Of a DNA stretch of 64,000 bases, positions 8,559 through 17,063 are shown one piece after another (the first letter of the stretch is position 1; the number at the start of each line of letters is the position of its first letter). Origin of the DNA: Agarivorans albus (lineage in GTDB: Bacteria; Pseudomonadota; Gammaproteobacteria; Enterobacterales; Celerinatantimonadaceae); NCBI RefSeq assembly GCF_019670105.1, contig NZ_AP023032.1, positions 4,224,001 to 4,288,000 of the forward strand, given 5' to 3'. The translations under genes were made by a program, and so were the position numbers. The notes under the pieces were generated by a model. The model worked only from the letters and a program-made list of their open reading frames with translations. It was not told the origin of the DNA and searched no databases.

Positions 8559-8585
8559 AAAAAAACCTCGCTAGGCGAGGTTTTT
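8559..8585 (-). terminator. rpoH terminator
   Basis: AAAAACCTCGC-TAG-GCGAGGTTTTT is an 11-bp perfect stem with A/T runs, directly downstream of the rpoH stop on the minus strand. Confidence 0.9.
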
Positions 8586-8594
8586 AATAAGTTT

Positions 8595-9443
8595 TTATTC
8601 CATGGCTGCTTTGAGCTTCTTCATGGCATTTTTTTCTAGCTGCCTAATCCGCTCTGCAGAAACTTGGTAATGGTCTGCCAACTCTTGCAAAGTCGCTTTA
8701 TCTTCATCTAACCAACGGCGCTGCACAATATGCGCATTTCGCTCGTCTAGGGTATTTAAAGCGGCTCGTAAGCGATTAGCTGCAGCAACTTCCCAGTTTT
8801 CTTTCTCTACAAACTGGGCTACATCAGAAGACTTATCTTCCAAGTACTGAATCGGCGCAAAGCTGCCTTCACGCTCATCATCATCGGCGGCTAAATCAAA
8901 GGCTTGGTCTTGGGCACTCATTCGAGATTCCATTTCCAATACGTCTTTGGTACTTACACCAAGATTCTCAGCCACCATGTTTACTTCGTCATTACTAAAC
9001 CAGCCTAAACGCTTTTTAGATTTACGAAGATTAAAGAACAACTTACGTTGTGCTTTAGTGGTAGCAATTTTCACCATACGCCAATTACGTAATACGTATT
9101 CATGAATCTCCGCTTTAATCCAATGCACAGCAAAAGATACCAAACGAACACCCACTTTAGGGTCAAAACGTTTTACGGCTTTCATTAAGCCTACGTTGCC
9201 CTCTTGAATTAAATCGGCTTGCGGCAAGCCATAACCTGCGTAATTTTTAGCTACATGCACTACAAAACGTAGGTGCGACATAACTAATTCGCGAGCTGCT
9301 GTTAAATCACCCTCGTCGTATAAACGAGTAGCAAGCTCTTTCTCACGCTCAGGCGTGAGCATATCAGCGCGATTAACTGATTGAATGTAGGCTTCAATGC
9401 TCCCTTGCGGGACTAGCGCCATAGATGCATTTACTTGATCCAT
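8595..9443 (-). CDS. rpoH: RNA polymerase heat-shock sigma factor sigma-32
   Basis: At 282 residues it is near the 284 of Escherichia coli RpoH. Sigma-70 region 2 motifs are clear: [41 protein letters not shown] and [15 protein letters not shown]. The RpoH-box-like [15 protein letters not shown] is at about residues 131-145. Region 4 ends with [26 protein letters not shown]. An AGAGGTTGAA site precedes the ATG. It directs transcription of chaperone and protease genes. In many gammaproteobacteria rpoH directly follows ftsX; here about 10.2 kb separates them. Confidence 0.97.
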   Translation of the reverse strand: MDQVNASMALVPQGSIEAYIQSVNRADMLTPEREKELATRLYDEGDLTAARELVMSHLRFVVHVAKNYAGYGLPQADLIQEGNVGLMKAVKRFDPKVGVRLVSFAVHWIKAEIHEYVLRNWRMVKIATTKAQRKLFFNLRKSKKRLGWFSNDEVNMVAENLGVSTKDVLEMESRMSAQDQAFDLAADDDEREGSFAPIQYLEDKSSDVAQFVEKENWEVAAANRLRAALNTLDERNAHIVQRRWLDEDKATLQELADHYQVSAERIRQLEKNAMKKLKAAME

Positions 9444-9592
9444 TTCAACCTCTAAATATTACTCGGTCAACGAGTCTACCATAGCCAATTAGCAAGATCT
9501 AACCCCCTATATAGCAGGCTGCGCGGCTTTGCGCAGTCTCACTTGTTTCCAGATATATGACGCACTAAATCAGAGATAGTTCACATTTTTAA

Positions 9593-9607
9593 GCACTTTC
9601 TAGGTGC
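9593..9607. promoter_or_regulatory. NtrC-type enhancer candidate upstream of the nitrite/nitrate assimilation operon
   Basis: GCACT-TTCTA-GGTGC fits the GCACY-N5-RGTGC pattern of NtrC-binding sites. It lies about 145 bp upstream of the sigma-54 promoter core, a usual enhancer distance. A further GGTGC half-site occurs at 9624-9628. The site call is by pattern only. Confidence 0.55.
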
Positions 9608-9738
9608 GCAATTTTACCAAATAGGTGCAAGTTATCCCTTAAGGAGTATAGACAGTTGGAGCTCAATAAAAATTCCAAAAACCTCTAACTCGTTGATAAA
9701 AAATGATTTTAATCAAGTTTTAGTGTTTTTTTTGCTAC

Positions 9739-9753
9739 TGGCACCATGATTGC
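9739..9753 (+). promoter_or_regulatory. Sigma-54 (RpoN) promoter of the nir-nas operon
   Basis: TGGCAC-CATGA-TTGC matches the -24/-12 consensus TGGCAC-N5-TTGC at every defined position, with correct GG-to-GC spacing. Transcription would start near 9765, leaving a leader of about 24 nt before the cobA/nirE ATG at 9789. The 330-bp gap it sits in also holds the rpoH promoter on the other strand. Confidence 0.8.
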
Positions 9754-9788
9754 GTCATAGCTGGCATAAGTAATTGCGAGACAGTGAT

Positions 9789-10637
9789 ATGAGCATACAA
9801 AGAATTAGCCAACATCCTAAAACGAGTCAAAAGCAGCCTATTGAAACAGGCATGGTTGACTTAGTAGGTGCTGGCCCTGGCGATCCGGAGCTGCTCACCT
9901 TAAAGGCCCTACGCAGCATAGAACAAGCAGACCTAGTGTTATATGACCGCCTAGTAAGCGAAGAAATCTTAGCGCTTATTCCTAGCAACACTAAAACTAT
10001 TTACGTAGGTAAAGCCAAAGCCAATCACTGCATCCCGCAAGAACAACTTAACCTCTATATGGTAGACAAAGCTAAACAAGGCTTACGCATTTGTCGCCTT
10101 AAAGGTGGAGACCCATTTGTATTTGGTCGCGGCAGTGAAGAACTCAGTGTTTTACATGAACATGACGTTCCAGCTCGGGTTATTCCTGGTATTACTGCTG
10201 CATCTGGCTGTACTAGCTACGCGGGTATTCCGCTTACTCACCGTGGTCTAGCCACTGGTTGTAGCTTTATTACTGGCCACAAACAAGATGGCAAATTAGA
10301 CATCGATTGGGCCCAACTAGCGCAACTCGACCACACCTTAGTGTTTTACATGGGGCTGAGCAGCTTGCCTGAGATCAGCCAACAGCTACAACGTTTTGGA
10401 AAGAGTGCAAAGACACCTGCCGCATTAATAGAAAAAGGCTGCCAAAGCGATCAACGCGTTGTTACCGGCCAATTAGACCAGTTACCTACGCTCGCCAGTG
10501 AACACCAATTGCAATCCCCTACATTAATTGTAATCGGTGAAGTGGTATCACTGCGCGAGCAACTCAACTGGCTAAGTAAGTTAGACGCGAACCAGAACCA
10601 ATTTGAATTAGAAAATAGCGCCGCTCTAAGCGCATAG
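9789..10637 (+). CDS. cobA: Uroporphyrinogen-III C-methyltransferase (siroheme branch)
   Basis: The protein is about 282 residues with SUMT motifs VDLVGAGPGDPELLTLKALR, LVLYDRLVS, RICRLKGGDPFVFGRGSEE and RVIPGITAASG. It lacks the CysG dehydrogenase/ferrochelatase domain, so it is the stand-alone CobA/NirE type. It makes precorrin-2 from uroporphyrinogen III with two SAM, supplying siroheme for NirB next door. A TTG 15 nt upstream is in frame, but the ATG at 9789 suits the short sigma-54 leader. It is first in the operon; the gap to nirB is 10 bp. Confidence 0.93.
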   Translation: MSIQRISQHPKTSQKQPIETGMVDLVGAGPGDPELLTLKALRSIEQADLVLYDRLVSEEILALIPSNTKTIYVGKAKANHCIPQEQLNLYMVDKAKQGLRICRLKGGDPFVFGRGSEELSVLHEHDVPARVIPGITAASGCTSYAGIPLTHRGLATGCSFITGHKQDGKLDIDWAQLAQLDHTLVFYMGLSSLPEISQQLQRFGKSAKTPAALIEKGCQSDQRVVTGQLDQLPTLASEHQLQSPTLIVIGEVVSLREQLNWLSKLDANQNQFELENSAALSA

Positions 10638-10647
10638 GAGAGAGTAC

Positions 10648-13197
10648 ATGGAACGTATCATCGTTGTTGGTAACGGCATGGTTGGTCACCACTTCATTGA
10701 CCAATTGATACAGCAAGACAAGTTAGGCCAAGTTCAAGTAACCACTTTTAGTGAAGAGTCGCGCTTAGCATACGACCGCGTGCAATTATCAAGTTACTTC
10801 TCGGGTAAATCCGCAGACGACTTGATGATGACCTCTCCTGAATACTATGACGAACATGGCGTTCAATACTTTGTAAACGACAAAGTTGTTGAAGTATTGC
10901 CTGAAGAAAAGATTGTAGTTACCGCTAGTGGCCGTCGCGAAAGCTACGACAAACTGGTGCTAGCTACCGGTTCTTACCCATTTGTTCCGCCAATTCCTCG
11001 TCCAGACGATCAAGCGGCACAAGAAAACATCTTGGTATACCGCACCATTGAAGATTTAGAAGCCATGACCAAGTCAGGCGAAAACTCAAAAGTAGGTGTA
11101 GTTGTAGGTGGTGGTTTACTTGGCTTAGAAGCCGCTAAAGCACTTAAAGACCTTGGTATGGAAACTCACGTTGTAGAATTTGCACCTCGCCTAATGGCTG
11201 TGCAAGTGTGTGACGGTGGCGGTGCAATTCTTCGCACTAAAATTGAAGAGCTTGGCGTACAAGTTCATACCGAGAAAAATACCAAAGAAATTGTGGCAGG
11301 TGAAAACACTCGCTACCGTATGAACTTTGCAGACGGTAGCAGTTTAGATACCGACATGATTTTGTTCTCTGCGGGTATTCGCCCACAAGATCAATTAGCA
11401 CGCGAAACCGGCCTAGAGCTTGGTCCTCGTGGCGGCATAGTGATTAACAATCAATGTCAAACGTCTAACCCAGACATTTACGCGATTGGTGAATGTGCCT
11501 TGTGGGAAGGCAAAATTTTTGGCCTAGTAGCCCCTGGTTACAGCATGGCTAAAGTAGCCGTCGACCATATCGCCGGAGAGCAAGCTAAAGAATTTGCCGG
11601 TGCCGACATGAGCACTAAGCTTAAGTTGATGGGTGTAGACGTAGCCAGTATTGGTGACGCACACGCTAACACCGAAGGCGCTTTAAGTTACAGCTTGAGC
11701 GACGAAGCCCGTCAAGTGTACAAAAAAGTTGTTACCAACGCCGCTGGCGACCGTTTGTTGGGCGCAGTATTAGTAGGTGATGCCGACGATTACGGCAACT
11801 GGTTACAATTGTTCTTAAACGACATGCCATTACCAGTAGCACCAGAATACTTACTGGTACCTTCATCAGAAGAAGGTGCAGCTTCGGCGATGGGTGTAGA
11901 TTCACTGCCAGACAGCGCACAAATTTGTTCATGTTTCGACGTAACTAAAGGGCAAATTTGCCAAGCAGTACGTGACGGCGCAACCAGCATGGCTGATATT
12001 AAAGCCACTACGGGTGCCGCAACCGGTTGTGGTGGTTGTAGCGCATTAGCCGTTCAAGTGATGAACGCAGAACTAGAAAACCTAGGTGTTGAAGTTAGTA
12101 ACGACATTTGTGAGCACTTTGCTTACTCACGTGCCGAGCTAGCCGACATTGTACGCGTTAAGAAAATCAAAACCTTTGAGCAGTTGCTTAAAGAGCACGG
12201 AACCGGACATGGCTGTGAAATTTGTAAACCAGCAGTGGGGTCTATTTTAGCCACCTTCTGGAACGACTATGTTCTTACCGATGACCATATTGCCCTACAA
12301 GATACCAACGACATCTTCTTAGGCAACATGCAAAAAGACGGCACCTACTCAGTAGTACCTCGAGTAGCTGGCGGTGAGATTACTCCAGACAAGCTAATTG
12401 CCATTGGTGAAGTGGCTAAAGAGTTCGACCTATACACCAAAATTACCGGCGGCCAGCGGGTTGATTTATTTGGTGCGCAACTGCACGAACTGCCGAAGAT
12501 TTGGGGCAAATTAATTGATGCTGGATTTGAAACCGGCCACGCCTACGGTAAAGCATTACGTACCGTTAAGTCTTGTGTAGGCTCAACCTGGTGTCGTTAC
12601 GGCGTGCAAGACAGTGTTGGCATGGCGATTCTGCTAGAAAACCGTTACAAGGGCCTACGCGCCCCACACAAAATTAAGTTTGGTGTGTCAGGGTGTACTC
12701 GTGAGTGCGCTGAGGCACAGAGCAAGGATATTGGTGTTATTGCAACTGAGGGCGGTTGGGGTCTGTATGTTTGTGGTAATGGTGGTATGCGCCCTCGACA
12801 CGCCGACTTATTCGCTACCGATTTAGACGACGTAACCCTAATGCGCTACATCGACCGCGTATTGATGTTCTACGTACGTACTGCCGACCGCTTACAGCGT
12901 ACCTCGGTATGGTTAGAAAACCTTGAAGGCGGCCTAGATTACCTAAAAGAAGTGGTTATCGACGACAAGCTCAACATTTGTGAAGAACTCGAAGCAAACA
13001 TGAATCACGTAGTAGAAAGCTACCAGTGTGAGTGGAAGTCTACGATTAATGACGAGAAGAAACTGCAACGCTTCAGCCAGTTTATTAACGCCGACGAGCC
13101 AGACAACAACCTGCAATATGTTCGTGAGCGTGGCCAACGTCGCCCAGCTACCGAAGAAGAACGTATTCAAACCATCGAAATTGTAGAAGCACCATAA
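10648..13197 (+). CDS. nirB: Assimilatory NAD(P)H nitrite reductase, large subunit
   Basis: At 849 residues it has the normal NirB length. Order of domains: FAD motif GNGMVGHHF at the N-terminus; NAD-binding VGVVVGGGLLGLEAAKAL near residues 150-168; BFD-like [2Fe-2S] segment CSCFDVTKGQIC and TGCGGC at about 427-462; and the siroheme/[4Fe-4S] ligands CVGSTWC (about 643) and SGCTREC (about 681). It reduces nitrite to ammonia in the cytosol. A GGAGAG ribosome site sits just before the ATG. It pairs with nirD immediately downstream. Confidence 0.97.
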   Translation: MERIIVVGNGMVGHHFIDQLIQQDKLGQVQVTTFSEESRLAYDRVQLSSYFSGKSADDLMMTSPEYYDEHGVQYFVNDKVVEVLPEEKIVVTASGRRESYDKLVLATGSYPFVPPIPRPDDQAAQENILVYRTIEDLEAMTKSGENSKVGVVVGGGLLGLEAAKALKDLGMETHVVEFAPRLMAVQVCDGGGAILRTKIEELGVQVHTEKNTKEIVAGENTRYRMNFADGSSLDTDMILFSAGIRPQDQLARETGLELGPRGGIVINNQCQTSNPDIYAIGECALWEGKIFGLVAPGYSMAKVAVDHIAGEQAKEFAGADMSTKLKLMGVDVASIGDAHANTEGALSYSLSDEARQVYKKVVTNAAGDRLLGAVLVGDADDYGNWLQLFLNDMPLPVAPEYLLVPSSEEGAASAMGVDSLPDSAQICSCFDVTKGQICQAVRDGATSMADIKATTGAATGCGGCSALAVQVMNAELENLGVEVSNDICEHFAYSRAELADIVRVKKIKTFEQLLKEHGTGHGCEICKPAVGSILATFWNDYVLTDDHIALQDTNDIFLGNMQKDGTYSVVPRVAGGEITPDKLIAIGEVAKEFDLYTKITGGQRVDLFGAQLHELPKIWGKLIDAGFETGHAYGKALRTVKSCVGSTWCRYGVQDSVGMAILLENRYKGLRAPHKIKFGVSGCTRECAEAQSKDIGVIATEGGWGLYVCGNGGMRPRHADLFATDLDDVTLMRYIDRVLMFYVRTADRLQRTSVWLENLEGGLDYLKEVVIDDKLNICEELEANMNHVVESYQCEWKSTINDEKKLQRFSQFINADEPDNNLQYVRERGQRRPATEEERIQTIEIVEAP

Positions 13198-13211
13198 CAA
13201 GGAGAGTGATG

Positions 13212-13553
13212 ATGAGTGAATTAGCTACAGAAACTTGGACCGAAGTTTGTCGCAAATCGCAGCTTAGCCCAGGAACCGGTGTTTGTGCCTTAGTCAAAGG
13301 CAAACAAGTTGCCATTTTCTGGGAAGGAATTAGTGACCAAATATTCGCCATAAGTAATTACTGCCCATTTGGCAAAGTAAACATGTTGTCTCGAGGCATT
13401 ATTGGAGACTTCAAAGGCGAATTAATGGTGGCATCTCCCCTTTACAAGCAACGTTTTAGTTTAAAAACCGGCCAATGCCTAGACGACGACAGCGTCACTA
13501 TTCCTACCTTCCAAGTGAAGGTAGAGGGTGACAGCATCAAAGTCGCCGCTTAA
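13212..13553 (+). CDS. nirD: Nitrite reductase small subunit
   Basis: This is a small Rieske-fold protein of about 113 residues with CALVKGKQVAIFWEG, ISNYCPFGKVNMLSRGI and LMVASPLYKQRFSLKTGQCLDD. As in other NirD proteins the CxH/CxxH cluster ligands of true Rieske proteins are missing, so it is structural rather than redox-active. Three start codons cluster at 13206-13214; the ATG at 13212 has the best spacing from AGGAG. It follows nirB by 14 bp. Confidence 0.93.
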   Translation: MSELATETWTEVCRKSQLSPGTGVCALVKGKQVAIFWEGISDQIFAISNYCPFGKVNMLSRGIIGDFKGELMVASPLYKQRFSLKTGQCLDDDSVTIPTFQVKVEGDSIKVAA

Positions 13554-13581
13554 TAAAAAATACTTAAAAAAATAATACTAA

Positions 13582-13605
13582 ACCGCGCCGCTACGGCGGC
13601 GTGGT
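13582..13605 (+). other. Strong intercistronic RNA hairpin between nirD and nasA
   Basis: ACCGCGCCGC-TACG-GCGGCGTGGT forms a 10-bp stem with one G-U pair and a UACG tetraloop. No T run follows, so it is more likely an mRNA stability or partial-termination element than a simple terminator. Confidence 0.65.
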
Positions 13606-13635
13606 AGGAAACGCTTTAACTTTTTTAGAGACATT

Positions 13636-15105
13636 ATGATGAGTGCAGAAAAATTTAACCTGTTTTCCTTTACCGGAAAAATGAAAATACTACACATGAG
13701 CTGGATGGCTTTTTTTATTACCTTTTTGGTGTGGTTTAACCACGCACCATTAATGGCCAGCATTGCTGCCAGCCTAGGTTTAACATCCAGCCAAATTAAA
13801 ACCCTACTTATTCTAAACGTAGCCTTAACCATTCCTGCGCGTATTGTTATTGGCATGTTTACCGACCGCTTTGGTCCACGCCTTACCTACTCCACCCTGT
13901 TGGCAGTATGTTCTATTCCTTGTTTCATGTTTGCCTTTGCCAATAGCTTTGAGCAAGCCGCTATCGCTCGTTTCTTATTGGGCTTTATTGGCGCCGGCTT
14001 TGTAGTGGGTATTCGTATGGTATCGGAGTGGTTCCCTGCTAAAGAGTTAGGCACCGCAGAAGGTATTTACGGCGGTTGGGGTAACTTTGGTAGCGCAGCT
14101 GCAGCTATGTCACTTCCAACGCTAGCGATTATTTTTGGCGGTGAAGACGGCTGGCGTTATGCGGTAGGCCTTACCGGTTTAATCAGCCTTGTGTTCAGTG
14201 TTATTTACTACAAAAACGTAAGCGATACGCCTAAAGGCTCTACCTACTTTAAGCCAAAAAATGTTGGCGCAATGGAAGTAACCACCAAAGGTGACTTTGT
14301 ATTGCTGCTAATTATGAAGGTTCCAATGTATGCCACCCTTGCTTTGTTAGCATGGAAACTGTCTCCAGCTGGCGTAAAAATGCTAAGCCAAGAAGTGGTA
14401 TACGCGTGTTACGCAGGCCTAGTAGCCTTATACGTTCTGGATTTTTGGAAAACTTACCAAGTAAACAAAAACATCTTTGTTAAGCCAGTTCCAGAAATTG
14501 AACAATACAAATTTAAGCAAGTAGCAGTATTAAACGTATTGTACTTCGCAACCTTTGGTTCAGAGCTAGCGGTAGTATCTATGTTGCCATTGTTCTTTAG
14601 CGAAGTATTCGAACTAGATATGGTTTACGCGGGCTTACTCGCCTCTGCTTATGCCTTTATGAACTTAGCCTCTCGCCCTGGCGGCGGTTGGATTTCGGAT
14701 CGATTTGGCCGTAAGAAAACCCTATTAGTATTAACCGCTGGTTTAGCCTTAGGTTACTTTGGCATGGGCCAAATTGACGGAACTTGGCCACTATTCCTAG
14801 CAGTAGCAATGGCCATGGCATGTTCATTCTTTGTACAAGCTGGTGAAGGCGCAGTATTTGCCGCTGTACCGCTTATCAAGCGTCGCTTAACTGGTCAAAT
14901 TGCCGGTATGACAGGTGCATACGGTAACGTAGGCGCAGTATTCTACTTAACCGTGTTAAGCCTAGTAAGCTACCAAGCGTTCTTCTACGTAATTGGTGCC
15001 ACTGCGGTGTTAGGTTTTATCGCCTTATTGCTTCTAGAAGAGCCGAAGGGCACTATTGCTGAAGTAGGCCCAGATGGCGAAGTAACGCTAATCAACGTTA
15101 GCTAA
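13636..15105 (+). CDS. nasA: NarK/NasA-type nitrate/nitrite MFS transporter
   Basis: The protein has about 489 residues and twelve hydrophobic helices. The MFS loop GMFTDRFGPR lies between helices 2 and 3. The nitrate-signature stretches GFVVGIRMVSEWFP...YGGWGNFG and AGMTGAYGNVGAVFYLT define the NNP family. It imports nitrate for assimilation. Two adjacent ATGs (13636, 13639) are possible starts. In Pseudomonas a nasA-type transporter likewise neighbours nirBD and a kinase gene. A separate NasC/NasB nitrate reductase is not in the window. Confidence 0.93.
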   Translation: MMSAEKFNLFSFTGKMKILHMSWMAFFITFLVWFNHAPLMASIAASLGLTSSQIKTLLILNVALTIPARIVIGMFTDRFGPRLTYSTLLAVCSIPCFMFAFANSFEQAAIARFLLGFIGAGFVVGIRMVSEWFPAKELGTAEGIYGGWGNFGSAAAAMSLPTLAIIFGGEDGWRYAVGLTGLISLVFSVIYYKNVSDTPKGSTYFKPKNVGAMEVTTKGDFVLLLIMKVPMYATLALLAWKLSPAGVKMLSQEVVYACYAGLVALYVLDFWKTYQVNKNIFVKPVPEIEQYKFKQVAVLNVLYFATFGSELAVVSMLPLFFSEVFELDMVYAGLLASAYAFMNLASRPGGGWISDRFGRKKTLLVLTAGLALGYFGMGQIDGTWPLFLAVAMAMACSFFVQAGEGAVFAAVPLIKRRLTGQIAGMTGAYGNVGAVFYLTVLSLVSYQAFFYVIGATAVLGFIALLLLEEPKGTIAEVGPDGEVTLINVS

Positions 15106-15118
15106 GCCAGCCCCGTAT

Positions 15119-15149
15119 AGCGGCGTGCGCCTTAATTGGCCACGCTGCT
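15119..15149 (+). other. Intercistronic hairpin between nasA and the kinase/phosphatase gene
   Basis: AGCGGCGTG (15119-15127) pairs with CACGCTGCT (15141-15149) with one mismatch. No T run follows, so it resembles the hairpin in the nirD-nasA gap. Confidence 0.5.
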
Positions 15150-15170
15150 TACCTCAAGGAAGCGATCTTA

Positions 15171-16973
15171 GTGTTAGAAGAACAACAAACTGCAGCGGCC
15201 ACCCCAGCCAGCAGTAACCGAGTTAGTAACAGCGAAAAAGCATCCTCTGAAGCTAGCAACAAGTTGGAGGCGTCTTTTGGAGGCGCCTCCATTCCTGGTC
15301 CTAAACCAGAAAACCAAGATGCATGTGTCGCTAAAATCCCCGAGCCATGGACCCGATACTACAAAGGTGTTGTAGCAGTACTGGCCGACGGTTTAAGCAG
15401 TGCAGAACATGCCAAAATGGCTGCTCAAATCTCGGTTACCCAATTTGTTGAAGACTACTACGCAACCCCAGAAAGCTGGTCGGTAAACAAATCTACCGCT
15501 CAAGTCGCCAAATCGCTGAACAATTGGTTATTCCAACAGGGTAAACAAACTGGCTCTTACGCCTGTACCCTATCAACACTAATTATTAAATCGCGAGTCG
15601 CCCACCTTTTTCATGTGGGTGACAGCCGCATCTATCGCTTTCGCGCGGGCAAACTACGCCAGCTAACTCGCGACCATGTGCAAATTCGCGGTAAACAAAA
15701 AAACCACCTCACTCGTGCTATGGGAGTGGACTCTAGCCTAGAGTTAGATTATTCCACTCGTACTGTAGAGACTGGCGATATCTTCATGCTAACCAGTGAT
15801 GGTGTGCACGATGCACTAAGTGAACAGCAACTGGTTAAGCTATTACAAGCCAAGTTTTCAAGCTTAGAAGAACAAGCCAGTGCCATTGTTAATGCTGCGG
15901 AATTAGCAGGCAGCGACGACAATATTAGCGCCATGCTAGTTAACGTTGATAACGTGCCTGAAGCCGAGCTGGATGAAAGCCGCGCACAGTTGCTGCATTT
16001 ACCTATTCCACCGGTAATGTCAGTTGGCAATAAAATCGACCAATACCGCGTTAGTGAGATCCTCCATACCAGCCCACGTAGCCATGTGTATTTAGTCGAA
16101 GAGCTAGATCAACAAGGTAATAGCAATGGTCGAGTGCGTATTCTTAAAGCGCCCGATGCCAGTATGGCCGACGACCAAGAATACTTTGCCGGCTTTGCCC
16201 GCGAAGAGTGGGTTGGCCGCGTGGTTAGTAATCCTTATATCATGCGCACCTTCGAGCCTATTGGTACTCGCCGCTTTCGTTACTTAATCGCCGAATACGT
16301 TCCAGGCATTACCCTTCGCCAATGGATGGATAAGCACCCTCACCCACCCATTCAGCAAGTAGTACGCATGCTGCAAAAACTGGCTAAAGCCTTGCGAGCC
16401 TTACGCCGTTACGAAATGGTGCACCGCGATCTTAAACCCGAGAACATTATTATCACCGCCGACGACCAACTGAAACTGGTCGACTTTGGCACAGTGCAAT
16501 CGGCCGAACAACTTGAGCAAGATGAGAAAAACACCACACCGGTTGGCTCGGTGCAATACATCGCACCAGAGTATTTAGTGGGTGAAACGGGTCGCCATCG
16601 TAGCGACATTTTCTCGTTTGCGGTGATTGCCTACGAAATGCTCTCAGGCAAGTTGCCCTACAAACAAGCCAGCCGTGAGCAAATTGCTCAGCGAAATTAC
16701 AGCGACTGGCACTATCAAAACATTCAGCATTTCCGCAATGACATGCCCGATTGGTTAGACGCTGCCTTAGAGCAAGGCTGCCACCCTAAACCACAGCAGC
16801 GCTATCAGAGCTTGTCGGAACTGATTCATGACTTACAACATGCCAATCCCAAACTTAAAGCCAGCTATCAAGCCAAACCCTTAATCGAGCGTAATCCGGT
16901 GCGGTTTTGGCAATCAACCACCTTATTTTTGCTGCTAGTGGTGATATGGCAGTGGGCCAGCCAGTTAAATTAA
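15171..16973 (+). CDS. PP2C phosphatase / Ser-Thr protein kinase fusion, membrane-anchored
   Basis: The 600-residue protein starts at a GTG behind AAGGAAG. Residues about 35-260 are a PP2C phosphatase: PENQDA, VLADGLSS, HVGDSRIYR, LTSDGVHDAL and GSDDNIS supply the acidic metal ligands. Residues about 285-560 form a Hanks-type kinase with RILK (ATP lysine), HRDLKPEN (about 418) and DFG. A C-terminal helix (FLLLVVIWQWA) should anchor it in the inner membrane. The same fusion type lies beside nirB/nasA in Pseudomonas, suggesting post-translational control of nitrate assimilation. The substrate is unknown. It is last in the operon. Confidence 0.9.
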   Translation: MLEEQQTAAATPASSNRVSNSEKASSEASNKLEASFGGASIPGPKPENQDACVAKIPEPWTRYYKGVVAVLADGLSSAEHAKMAAQISVTQFVEDYYATPESWSVNKSTAQVAKSLNNWLFQQGKQTGSYACTLSTLIIKSRVAHLFHVGDSRIYRFRAGKLRQLTRDHVQIRGKQKNHLTRAMGVDSSLELDYSTRTVETGDIFMLTSDGVHDALSEQQLVKLLQAKFSSLEEQASAIVNAAELAGSDDNISAMLVNVDNVPEAELDESRAQLLHLPIPPVMSVGNKIDQYRVSEILHTSPRSHVYLVEELDQQGNSNGRVRILKAPDASMADDQEYFAGFAREEWVGRVVSNPYIMRTFEPIGTRRFRYLIAEYVPGITLRQWMDKHPHPPIQQVVRMLQKLAKALRALRRYEMVHRDLKPENIIITADDQLKLVDFGTVQSAEQLEQDEKNTTPVGSVQYIAPEYLVGETGRHRSDIFSFAVIAYEMLSGKLPYKQASREQIAQRNYSDWHYQNIQHFRNDMPDWLDAALEQGCHPKPQQRYQSLSELIHDLQHANPKLKASYQAKPLIERNPVRFWQSTTLFLLLVVIWQWASQLN

Positions 16974-17006
16974 CTTTCATAAACATAAAGTTGATTTACA
17001 TAAAGG

Positions 17007-17030
17007 CCTAGTGACTAGGAAGTGCCTAGT
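17007..17030. promoter_or_regulatory. Operator-like repeat upstream of the MATE gene
   Basis: CCTAGT-G-ACTAGG is a perfect 6-bp inverted repeat, and a third CCTAGT half follows at 17025-17030, overlapping a -10-like TATAAG. The arrangement suits a TetR- or MarR-type repressor site. The regulator is not identified. Confidence 0.4.
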
Positions 17031-17063
17031 ATAAGCGCAATTTCTTGCTAGTTTGTGGTCAGC

